From CAYYNP01 sp964472545 (lineage in GTDB: Bacteria; Planctomycetota; Planctomycetia; Pirellulales; Thermoguttaceae), in NCBI GenBank assembly GCA_964472545.1, contig CAYYNP010000279.1, positions 1 through 13,322 on the forward strand: a stretch of DNA of 13,322 nt. Direction: 5' to 3'. Shown piece by piece: positions 1-6,242 of this stretch. The notes beneath the pieces were generated by a model. That model ran no database searches. It was not told where the DNA came from and worked only from the letters and a program-made list of their open reading frames with translations. Positions within the stretch are counted from its first letter, which is position 1; each line of letters starts with the position of its first letter. The translations under genes were made by a program, and so were the position numbers.

Positions 1-40
1 GGGTGAGGGGGTGAGGGGGTGACGGGGTGACGGGGTGAGC
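1..40. repeat. G-rich 8-bp tandem repeat (5 copies), G-quadruplex-like
   Basis: Five consecutive 8-bp units (GGGTGAGG x2, GGGTGACG x2, GGGTGAGC). The plus strand therefore carries five runs of three or more G separated by 3-4 nt loops, which fits the canonical G-quadruplex pattern. The array may continue beyond the left edge of the window. It lies downstream of pheS, so a pheS read-through transcript would carry the C-rich strand. Confidence 0.85.
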
Positions 41-53
41 GGAAGGCCACCTG

Positions 54-77
54 GTTCCCAAACTCCAGTTTGGGAAC
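54..77. repeat. Perfect 11-bp inverted repeat
   Basis: GTTCCCAAACT at 54-64 pairs perfectly with AGTTTGGGAAC at 67-77 across a 2-nt loop (CC). This is a strong hairpin with no adjacent T-run on either strand, so it is not a typical intrinsic terminator. It sits between the G-rich array and the 14-bp minisatellite behind pheS. It could be a dispersed planctomycete repeat, or it could help end the pheS transcript. Confidence 0.85.
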
Positions 78-100
78 AAGAGGCACTTGCCGTCAACTGC

Positions 101-170
101 CTACTGCGTACTGCCTACTGCGTACTGCCTACTGCGTACCGCCTACTGCGTACCGCCTACCGCCTACTAC
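101..170. repeat. 14-bp minisatellite, five units, abutting pheS stop
   Basis: Five consecutive 14-bp units: CTACTGCGTACTGC twice, CTACTGCGTACCGC twice, and a degenerate CTACCGCCTACTAC. Each unit is itself two 7-bp halves of the form CTACTGC/GTACTGC. The array ends one base before the pheS stop codon (172-174), so it has expanded right up to the coding region without entering it. Confidence 0.9.
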
Positions 171-171
171 T

Positions 172-1221
172 TCAAAACTGCTGCAAGAACCGTACGTCGT
201 TCTTGAAGAACTCGCGAATATCGTCGATCCGGTGGCGGCCCATGCAGATCCGTTCAATGCCGACGCCGAAGGCGAAACCGGTGACCTCTTCCGGATCGTA
301 GCCGACCGACCGCAATACGTTCGGGTCGACCATGCCCGCCCCGGCGATTTCCATCCAGCCGCCCTTCCAGCTCATGTCGACTTCGACGCTCGGCTCGGTG
401 AAGGGGAAGAACGAGGGGCGGAAGCGGATGTGTACGTCGTCTTGGAAGAAGCTCTGGGCGAATAGCCGCAGGACGCTCTTCAGGTCGGCCATGGTCACGT
501 GGCGGTCGACCAACAGGCCCTCGATCTGGTGGAACATCGGGTAATGGGTGGCGTCGGGCGTGTCGGGGCGATACACCCGGCCCAGCGAGATGATCCGCAC
601 CGGCGGCGGCGTCTTCTCCATCACGCGGATCTGGACCGTCGAGGTCTGGCTCCGCAGCAACCACCCCCGCTCACTCTCCGCCGCAGCCGAACCCCTCTTG
701 CCCGTCGAAACTTCAGCCGCCGCCAGATAAAAATTGTCCAGCGGATCCCGGGCGGGGTGTGCCTGGGATATGTTCAACGCCTCGAAATTGTGCCACTGGT
801 CTTCGACCTCGGGGCCCTCGGCCACCGAGAATCCCAGACGGCCCATGATGTCTTTGAGTTCTTCGATCGTCTGGGTGAGCGGGTGGAGGTGGCCAAGTTG
901 TGGCCGCACACCGGGCACGCTGGGGTCGAACTGCCGGGCTCCCTGCTTGGGACCCGCGCCGTCGCGGAGGCGGTCGGCCGCGGCCTCTTGGGCGGCCTCG
1001 ATCTGTTGCTTGACCTGATTGAATCGCTTTCCAGCGGCCGGCTTGTCGGGCTTGTCGACCCGGCCCAGCCCCTTCTGCGCCTGCCGCAACAGCCCGCTCT
1101 TGGCGCCGAGAAACTTGATCCTCGCCGCCTCCAGGGCCTCGGCGTCGTCGGCCGCTTCCAGAGCGGTGGTGGCCTCTTGGGCCAATGCGTCCAATTCGGT
1201 AAGGAAATCAGCCAGTGCCAT
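172..1221 (-). CDS. pheS: Phenylalanine--tRNA ligase alpha subunit
   Basis: Cytoplasmic class II aminoacyl-tRNA synthetase subunit that, with PheT, charges tRNA-Phe. The 349-aa product has an N-terminal helical coiled-coil arm (about 1-90, Ala/Glu/Lys-rich) and then the catalytic core. Class II motif 2 lies around 'GRVYRPDTPDATHYPMFHQ' (residues 214-232), 'RFRPSFFPFTEPS' follows at 266-278, and motif 3 is 'GFAFGVGIERICM' at 315-327. The start is ATG; I see no convincing Shine-Dalgarno before it. The stop is TGA. Odd feature: compared with the E. coli protein as I remember it, there is an extra block of about 17-20 residues (167-186) between 'DNFYL' and 'WLLRSQTS'. The gene is the last of the thrS-infC-rpmI-rplT-pheS cluster, 145 bp after rplT. 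pheT, the usual next gene, is not in the remaining 171 bp. Confidence 0.97.
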   Translation of the reverse strand: MALADFLTELDALAQEATTALEAADDAEALEAARIKFLGAKSGLLRQAQKGLGRVDKPDKPAAGKRFNQVKQQIEAAQEAAADRLRDGAGPKQGARQFDPSVPGVRPQLGHLHPLTQTIEELKDIMGRLGFSVAEGPEVEDQWHNFEALNISQAHPARDPLDNFYLAAAEVSTGKRGSAAAESERGWLLRSQTSTVQIRVMEKTPPPVRIISLGRVYRPDTPDATHYPMFHQIEGLLVDRHVTMADLKSVLRLFAQSFFQDDVHIRFRPSFFPFTEPSVEVDMSWKGGWMEIAGAGMVDPNVLRSVGYDPEEVTGFAFGVGIERICMGRHRIDDIREFFKNDVRFLQQF

Positions 1222-1366
1222 GAGGGATGCCGTATGGTGGGCCCTGGTGGATGAACATCATGGACGAATGTCGTGCATAAAGATCGGGCGGAGAGGCCGA
1301 TCGCGATTCGCGCCCCCGCTGCGTCGACGGATCGGCAACCCCGAGCGGCTGCGGAGATCGTCCGGG

Positions 1367-1732
1367 CTAGGCCGCCGAGGCAGGCAACGCCTCTTTGACG
1401 ATCTCGACGATCTTGTCGAAGGCCTCCGGATCGCTGACGGCCATTTCGGCCAGCATCTTGCGATCCAAGCCGATCTTGGCTAGTTTCAATCCGAAGACGA
1501 ATTCGCCGTAGCGCAACCCCCGCTGTCGGGCGGCGGCGTTGATGCGGATGATCCACAGCCGGCGGAAATCCCGTTTACGCCGACGGCGATCGCGGAAGGC
1601 GTAGGCCTCCGCCCGTACGAGGGTCTCTTTGACCGTCCGCAGCAGGTTCCCCCGGCCGCCACGATATCCCTTCGCCTTGCGAAACAGGCGCCGCTTGGCC
1701 CGAGTTCGGGCCGATCCCTTGATCGTTCTCAT
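1367..1732 (-). CDS. rplT: Large ribosomal subunit protein bL20
   Basis: 121-aa basic protein of the 50S subunit that binds 23S rRNA and is needed for early assembly. The length matches the family (about 117-120 aa). The N-terminal extended arm is Arg/Lys-rich ('RTRAKRRLFRKAKGYRGGR' at 9-27), followed by 'RDRRRRKRDFRRLWIIRINAA' in overlapping pieces (47-67) and the globular C-terminal half 'LKLAKIGLDRKMLAEMAV'. The ATG start has a good Shine-Dalgarno (GAAGGA, about 6 nt upstream). It follows rpmI by 142 bp, a space holding a small hairpin (1766-1784) and a 15-bp tandem repeat. In E. coli L20 represses rpmI-rplT translation by binding its leader; nothing here proves the same. Confidence 0.97.
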   Translation of the reverse strand: MRTIKGSARTRAKRRLFRKAKGYRGGRGNLLRTVKETLVRAEAYAFRDRRRRKRDFRRLWIIRINAAARQRGLRYGEFVFGLKLAKIGLDRKMLAEMAVSDPEAFDKIVEIVKEALPASAA

Positions 1733-1765
1733 CGTAAGTCCTTCATGTCCAGCGGGATCAAGGCC

Positions 1766-1784
1766 CTTCTCTCAATTGGAGAAG
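1766..1784. repeat. Small hairpin upstream of rplT
   Basis: CTTCTC (1766-1771) and GAGAAG (1779-1784) form a 6-bp stem with a 7-nt loop in the rpmI-rplT spacer, 34 bp before the rplT start. It is short and could be chance. It is listed because it lies in the leader of a gene whose relatives are controlled by mRNA structure. Confidence 0.35.
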
Positions 1785-1794
1785 CGTTGTCCTG

Positions 1795-1839
1795 CCCGTC
1801 CCGCAATTGCCCGTCCCGCAATTGCCCGTCCCGCAATTG
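1795..1839. repeat. 15-bp tandem repeat (3 identical copies) between rpmI and rplT
   Basis: Three identical head-to-tail copies of CCCGTCCCGCAATTG at 1795-1809, 1810-1824 and 1825-1839. The array lies wholly in the rpmI-rplT spacer. Each unit contains CAATTG, a 6-bp palindrome that also occurs in the loop of the hairpin at 1766-1784 (1773-1778). Confidence 0.92.
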
Positions 1840-1874
1840 CCCTACCCCAAGACCGCCCGCTGCCGTGCTGCCCG

Positions 1875-2078
1875 CTAGTAGCTGTTTCCGCAGAGTGCCT
1901 TGCGAATCCGCTTGGCTTCCCCCTCGCTGACGGCGGCCGTGCCGCGGAGATCTCGCTTGCGCTTATGACTCATACGAGCAGCCAGATGGCTGGTGCCACT
2001 TTGGCGGTGCTTGGCCTTCCCCGTACCGGTTAGTCGGAACCGTTTCTTCGTTCCTTTGTGGGTCTTCTGCTTGGGCAT
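1875..2078 (-). CDS. rpmI: Large ribosomal subunit protein bL35
   Basis: 67-aa basic 50S protein beginning MPKQKTHKGTKKRF, the typical bL35 N-terminus, with the family hallmarks 'KAKHRQSGTSHLAARMSHKR' (26-45) and 'KRKRDLRG'. The length agrees with the family (about 65 aa). An in-frame start nine codons upstream (2105) exists, but the conserved protein begins at the ATG at 2078. A purine-rich AGAAGGTGG stretch lies 10-13 nt upstream of that ATG. Third gene of the translation cluster, 243 bp after infC and 142 bp before rplT. It probably has its own promoter (2129-2157). Confidence 0.95.
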   Translation of the reverse strand: MPKQKTHKGTKKRFRLTGTGKAKHRQSGTSHLAARMSHKRKRDLRGTAAVSEGEAKRIRKALCGNSY

Positions 2079-2128
2079 GATTTGCTGGCCACCTTCTACT
2101 GACATCTGATCGACTGTCGAAACCCTTC

Positions 2129-2157
2129 ATTATAGAACGGCAATCCGTCCTGGTGAA
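2129..2157 (-). promoter_or_regulatory. Predicted promoter for rpmI-rplT
   Basis: On the minus strand there is a perfect TATAAT (2134 down to 2129), 17 bp downstream of TTCACC (2157-2152, 4/6 match to TTGACA). It lies in the infC-rpmI spacer, and transcription would start about 45 nt before the rpmI ATG. A perfect TATAAT is unlikely by chance in DNA this GC-rich. A small ACGG/CCGT inverted repeat (2137-2148) lies in the spacer. Confidence 0.5.
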
Positions 2158-2321
2158 GGGGGATCGGCGAAAAAGGGCCAGCGACCGCAGAGAAAGCCGG
2201 ATCTTCGCCTCGGATGCTGAGGCCATTGGCAACTCGTCCTGCTCGCCAAGGGCTTCGTGCAAGCCAAACGGCCGACGAGCGACCTACACCCAACTGGTTA
2301 AGGTGGCCGAAAGAAAGGCAG

Positions 2322-2843
2322 CTATTTGGGTGCCACCGTGCAGACCAGGCGTCGCCCGTGCTGGCTGGGGGACGACTCGACCTTGGCGACGTCCTCAAGC
2401 TGCTCGAGCACCTCCCCGAGTACGCGGCGGCCCTCCTCCACATGGGCCATCTCCCGCCCCCGAAAGATCACGCTGATGATGACCTTGTCGTTATGCGCGA
2501 TGAAGTCGCGGGCCCGATTCACCTTCACCTGGATATCGTGGGCCCCGGTCTTGGGGCGGAAACGGATTTCCTTGATCTTGGTTTGGTGCGTGTGGGTGCG
2601 ATGCTGCCGCTTCTTCTGCTGATACTTGAACTTGCCAAAGTCCATGATTCGGCAGACCGGCGGGCGCTCGTTCGGCGCCACTTCGACCAGATCGAGCCCG
2701 GTCCGGCGGGCTTCCTTGAGTGCATCCTCAGTCGAGATGATTCCCAACTGATCCCCGTTATCGGAGATAACCCGGATTGGGGTGATGCGGATCTCTTCGT
2801 TGATCCGCTGTCTTTTCGGTTCCGGTTGCGCCGTTTTCCGCAT
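2322..2843 (-). CDS. infC: Translation initiation factor IF-3
   Basis: 173-aa cytoplasmic factor that binds the 30S subunit, prevents 50S joining and proofreads start-codon selection. N-domain: 'RINEEIRITPIRVISDNG' (13-30), 'DLVEVAPNERPPVCRIMDFGK' in pieces (51-71), and the lysine-rich linker 'YQQKKRQHRTHTHQTKIKEI'. C-domain: 'RFRPKTGAHDIQVKVNRA' (94-111) through 'VIFRGREMAH'. Full length for the family. The start is ordinary ATG with a clear Shine-Dalgarno (AGGGAG, 5-6 nt upstream), whereas many bacteria use a rare AUU start for infC autoregulation. It lies 371 bp behind thrS with its own promoter-like site (2942-2970). Confidence 0.97.
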   Translation of the reverse strand: MRKTAQPEPKRQRINEEIRITPIRVISDNGDQLGIISTEDALKEARRTGLDLVEVAPNERPPVCRIMDFGKFKYQQKKRQHRTHTHQTKIKEIRFRPKTGAHDIQVKVNRARDFIAHNDKVIISVIFRGREMAHVEEGRRVLGEVLEQLEDVAKVESSPSQHGRRLVCTVAPK

Positions 2844-2941
2844 TCAACTCCCTGAGAATTGGTGACTGGGGTAGGTTTGGTCTACAGCGGGCCGCCGCTG
2901 GGGCGCCAGGGCCGCGGCTTGCTGAGCGACACGCTGTGTGA

Positions 2942-2970
2942 AGTATGCAAGACCCGCATCGGCGAGTCAA
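2942..2970 (-). promoter_or_regulatory. Predicted promoter for infC
   Basis: On the minus strand, TTGACT (2970-2965, 5/6 of TTGACA) and CATACT (2947-2942, 4/6 of TATAAT) are separated by exactly 17 bp. They point toward infC and predict a leader of roughly 90 nt. Together with the repeat-filled spacer upstream, this suggests infC need not rely on thrS read-through. Confidence 0.45.
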
Positions 2971-3051
2971 CCACGATCGGCCGGAAATCCCGGCAAATCG
3001 GCCGATATCTGGCGTCGCGGTCGCGGCTGGAGGTGGGTGGTGGCACCGCTG

Positions 3052-3174
3052 TTAGCATTCGCCGAACCCGTCAAGAGCCGTTTGTAGTGACCGCATTCAT
3101 GCGGTCTTTCGCGGCATTCCGCTGCAAGGCCCCGATGAATCGGAGCACTACGAACGGGTTGGGCGAATGCTCAC
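3052..3174. mobile_element. MITE-like element with terminal inverted repeats between thrS and infC
   Basis: The ends are 17-bp inverted repeats (AGCATTCGCCGAACCCG at 3054-3070; CGGGTTGGGCGAATGCT at 3155-3171) matching at 16 of 17 positions. Inside them is a second inverted pair (CGTTTGTAGTG near 3079-3089 and CACTACGAACG near 3146-3156), each followed by a small hairpin; GACCGCA/TGCGGTC with a TTCA loop at 3089-3106 is perfect. The 9-bp sequence GCACCGCTG occurs directly on both sides (3043-3051 and 3175-3183) and may be a target-site duplication. There is no coding capacity, so if it moved it did so non-autonomously. It could instead be a structural repeat. Confidence 0.55.
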
Positions 3175-3202
3175 GCACCGCTGCGCTTTGCCCCAGCCAC
3201 CC
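3175..3202. repeat. Single arm of the dispersed 33-bp palindrome family
   Basis: Twenty-eight bases here (GCACCGCTGCGCTTTGCCCC onward to CAGCCACCC) are identical to the right arm of the inverted-repeat element at 10749-10781. The partner arm is absent. It lies 12 bp past the thrS stop and directly beside the MITE-like element, which may have destroyed the other half. Confidence 0.8.
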
Positions 3203-3214
3203 GCCGCTATTTCG

Positions 3215-5170
3215 CTAGCGAACCGTCTTGGCTTCAACCTCCGCTTTGAGCTTCGCGATGGCCTCCTCGATCGGCATCGCCCCGAGGTCGCCCTCGCGGC
3301 GATCGCGCAAGGCCACGGTCGATTGCTCCATCTCGCGGCCGCCGATGACAAACATGTAGGGGATCAGCTCCAACTGGGCGTCGCGGATCTTGGCCCCGAT
3401 CTTCTCGGCCCGATAATCGCCGGCCACCCGCAGTCCCGCGGCGGCCAACTGCCGCTCGACCTGGCGGGCGTACTGCTCGAATTTCTGGCTCACCACCAGC
3501 ACCCGGGCCTGTTGCGGGGCCAGCCAGAGCGGAAAAGCCCCGGCAAAGTGCTCGATCAGCATGCCCACAAACCGTTCCATCGAGCCGAACGGGGCCCGAT
3601 GGACCATCACCGGCCGGTGCGGGGCGTTGTCGGCGCCGATGTACTCCAGGTCGAACCGCTCGGCACTGGGCAGGTTGTAGTCCAACTGCACGGTGCCAAG
3701 TTGCCAGTCGCGGCCGATGCAGTCATTGACCACGAAGTCGGCCTTGGGGCCGTAAAACGCCGCCTCGCCGGTCTCGATCTCCAGATTTGGCAGGTCCATC
3801 TCCCGGCAGACCGATTCCAAGGCGGCTTCGGCCCGATCCCAGGTCTCTTCGGAGCCGACGTACTTCGTTACCCGGCCAGTACGATCTCGGAACCCCAGGC
3901 GGACGCGATAGTCGTTCATCCCCAGCGTGCCTAGCACCAACTGCGTCACCTCAATGCAGCCACGAAATTCGTCGGCCACCTGCTCTTCGGTGCAGAAGAT
4001 GTGGGCGTCGTCCTGCGTGAAGCCGCGAACACGCGTCATCCCGCTGAGTTCACCCGACTTCTCGAAACGGTGGACCGTGCCAAACTCCGCAAGTCTCAGC
4101 GGCAGATCCCGGTAGCTGCGCGGCTTCGACTGATACACGCGGATATGGTGCGGGCAGTTCATCGGCCGCAGCAGGTAGCGGTCGCCGTCCTCCATCTCGA
4201 TCGGCGGGAACTGGCTGTCGGCGAAGTACGGATAGTGGCCGGAGGTCTCGTAGAGCTTGACGTTGCCGATCACCGGGGTGTAGACCAGGTCGTAGCCGCG
4301 GCGGACCAGTTCGCCATACAAAAAGGCCTCCAACTCGCGGCGGACGATGGCCCCCTTGGGCAGCCAGAGGACCAGCCCGGAGCCGACCGTCGAGTCGATC
4401 GTGAACAGCTCCAACCGTTTGCCCAACACGCGATGATCGCGCTTCTTAGCCTCCTCAACCTGCTGCAAGTAGGCCTTCAGATCCTTCTTGTTGAACCAGG
4501 CCGTGCCGTAGAGCCGCTGCAACTGTTGCTTCGAGGCGTCGCCCTTCCAGTAGGCCCCGGCCACCGAGAGGAGCTTGACCGCCCCGATCGCCTTGGGGCT
4601 GGGTACGTGCGGGCCGCGGCAGAGATCGACAAACTCACCCTGGCGGTAGAGACCGACCTGCGCTTCTTCGGCCAGCCCGTCTTTGAGATGCTCGACCTTG
4701 AGCTTCTGGCCCAACTCTTCACACAGCCCGACCGCCTCGGGGTGATCCATCATCACCTGCTCGAACGGCTCGTCCTCTTTGATGATCTTGGCCATCTCGG
4801 CCTCGATCTTTGGGAAGTCGTCCTCGCAGATGGGGTGTTCGAGGCTGAAGTCGTAGTAGAAGCCGTTGTCGACCGTGGGGCCGAAGGCCAACTCGACGCC
4901 CTCAAACAGCCGCATCACCGCCCGGGCCATCACGTGGGCCGCCGAATGACGCATCACACCCAGCGACTCGGGGTCCTTTTTGGTCAGCAGCCGCAGTTCG
5001 ACCTGGCCCTCCTCGGGCAGCAGCCAATCGGCCCCGGCCAGTTCCCCGTCGACCTCGGCCGCCACCACCGCCTTGGCCAAACCGGGCCCGATTTCGGCGG
5101 CAACATCGTGAGGGCGAACGCGACGGGAGTATTCCAAGACGTTCCCGTCGGGCAGTTTGACTTTGAGCAT
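3215..5170 (-). CDS. thrS: Threonine--tRNA ligase
   Basis: Cytoplasmic class II synthetase that charges tRNA-Thr and edits mis-made Ser-tRNA-Thr. The 651-aa product has the full architecture. The TGS domain is at 1-62 ('KLPDGNVLEYS'). The editing domain carries its zinc/hydrolytic residues: H75 and H79 in 'HSAAHV', C184 and H188 in 'DLCRGPH'. The catalytic core has the zinc ligands C339 ('RPMNCPHH'), H390 ('TQDDAHIF') and H524 ('MVHRA'). The C-terminal anticodon-binding domain runs from about 553 ('QQARVLVVSQKF'). I chose the ATG at 5170 because it matches the family N-terminus and has GGAG just upstream. An in-frame TTG at 5194 would add 8 residues, but its GGGAG is too close. First gene of the translation cluster; 185 bp separates it from the paralog-A remnant upstream. 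Confidence 0.97.
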   Translation of the reverse strand: MLKVKLPDGNVLEYSRRVRPHDVAAEIGPGLAKAVVAAEVDGELAGADWLLPEEGQVELRLLTKKDPESLGVMRHSAAHVMARAVMRLFEGVELAFGPTVDNGFYYDFSLEHPICEDDFPKIEAEMAKIIKEDEPFEQVMMDHPEAVGLCEELGQKLKVEHLKDGLAEEAQVGLYRQGEFVDLCRGPHVPSPKAIGAVKLLSVAGAYWKGDASKQQLQRLYGTAWFNKKDLKAYLQQVEEAKKRDHRVLGKRLELFTIDSTVGSGLVLWLPKGAIVRRELEAFLYGELVRRGYDLVYTPVIGNVKLYETSGHYPYFADSQFPPIEMEDGDRYLLRPMNCPHHIRVYQSKPRSYRDLPLRLAEFGTVHRFEKSGELSGMTRVRGFTQDDAHIFCTEEQVADEFRGCIEVTQLVLGTLGMNDYRVRLGFRDRTGRVTKYVGSEETWDRAEAALESVCREMDLPNLEIETGEAAFYGPKADFVVNDCIGRDWQLGTVQLDYNLPSAERFDLEYIGADNAPHRPVMVHRAPFGSMERFVGMLIEHFAGAFPLWLAPQQARVLVVSQKFEQYARQVERQLAAAGLRVAGDYRAEKIGAKIRDAQLELIPYMFVIGGREMEQSTVALRDRREGDLGAMPIEEAIAKLKAEVEAKTVR

Positions 5171-5263
5171 TTTCTCCAACTTGCCTGTTTTCAATTCTCC
5201 CGAGCGGCCGGGCGTCGATACAAAGGACGCCGCAAGACTCCCGTCGGGGTCTCTTGTGTCTGA

Positions 5264-5293
5264 AGTATAGGTTGTAGCGATCCGCTACAGCAA
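5264..5293 (-). promoter_or_regulatory. Predicted thrS promoter with palindrome in its spacer
   Basis: On the minus strand, TATACT (5269-5264, 5/6 of TATAAT) lies 18 bp downstream of TTGCTG (5293-5288). Most of the spacer is taken up by a perfect 7-bp inverted repeat, TGTAGCG-GAT-CGCTACA on the minus strand (5273-5289), placed like a repressor operator. Transcription would start some 85 nt before the ATG. Promoter and operator are both inferred from sequence alone. Confidence 0.42.
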
Positions 5294-5355
5294 TAGAGGG
5301 TCCGGCGTGCGGATCGGTTCGCAAGCGAGCGGGCAACCTCCTTGCGTGTGCCGGT

Positions 5356-6242
5356 TCATTCGGAAACGGCGGGACAATCGTCATCTTCTGCGGAAACCTC
5401 AGAAGCGGCCGGCTCCGGATTTGGATCGACCGGCACTCGCCCATAGCAGCCGCATTTGCGAACCACGCCCAGCACGCTCAGGATCACGCCCACGGCTCCC
5501 AATTGGAACGGGACAAGATAGAGGTAGAGGTAGTCGAACAACGTAAGCGTTACCAGGATCGTAAGCGGTACCATGATGCACAAGAGGACGACCACGCCCG
5601 ACGCGGGATCCCGAGCGATCAAGACACTCCAAACACCAACAGGCCCCAGAGGCCGGATACGCCGCAGGCTAGGCCGATCTGCGGCCAGCCAAAGGAAGGG
5701 GCAAATGGGGAGGCCAACTGCACCGCCAACTGCGCCAAGCCAAACGCCAACGCGACCCAGGCGGTCACCGTCAGCATCTCGCTGAGGCCAAACTGCCGCG
5801 AGCCGTGCGGCGACGTCTCCGGCTCGACATCGCCGGCCGAGATCGCCACGCCGCGAAGCAGCTTCAACGCGCATAATGGGCATTGCACGGCCAGCAGGCA
5901 CAGCGGCAGCATCAACGCCGCGGCGAACACGTCGCCGTCAACGCTGGTCATCGACGGCCAACTAGCCAACAGGATCCCCATCAACAGTGTCACGCCAAAC
6001 CCGATCGCCAGCAGCATCGTACTCAGCAAGCGGTTCGGCAGCGGTTGCGGAGCAAACACACCCCAGGCAGCCGCCAGCGCGAATTCGGCGCCCACCACGC
6101 CGGCAAACACCGCGTCGAGCCCCGTTGCGGCCAGCCCCACAGCCAACGGCACACCGATCATGTTGGCGATCGCCAGGGCCAGAAACACGCCGATCAGCGG
6201 TGTGAGGTCGGTTTGCGGCGTTGGGCTGGGGCTGTCGCTCAC
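5356..6242 (-). pseudogene. Membrane protein paralog A, frameshifted by a 13-bp deletion
   Basis: Fourth member of the paralogous membrane-protein run; function unknown. The reading frame starts at GTG 6242, overlapping the TGA of paralog B by four bases (GTGA). It encodes 207 aa with six hydrophobic segments and the family motif 'RQFGLSEMLTVTAWVALAFG', then stops at TGA 5619-5621, a few residues after 'LWGLLVF'. The missing C-terminal part continues in another frame: 'WSVLIARDPASG', two more hydrophobic segments, 'LGVVRKCGCYG', and an acidic tail ending at TGA 5356-5358. DNA alignment with paralog B shows A is 13 nt shorter here (59 versus 72 nt), removing the 'LPC.W' region. The second frame is open over 88 codons and could restart at a TTG overlapping the stop (TTGA, 5619-5622). 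It may therefore be a recent pseudogene or a two-piece protein. An annotation pipeline would likely call only 5619-6242. Confidence 0.8.

Noticed and set aside
101..170. CRISPR array
   Set aside because: The 14-bp units abut each other directly with no spacers, so this is a minisatellite.
4001..5263. 420-codon open frame on the plus strand opposite thrS
   Set aside because: Antisense shadow of thrS; the thrS product keeps every catalytic and editing residue, and this frame shows nothing recognisable.
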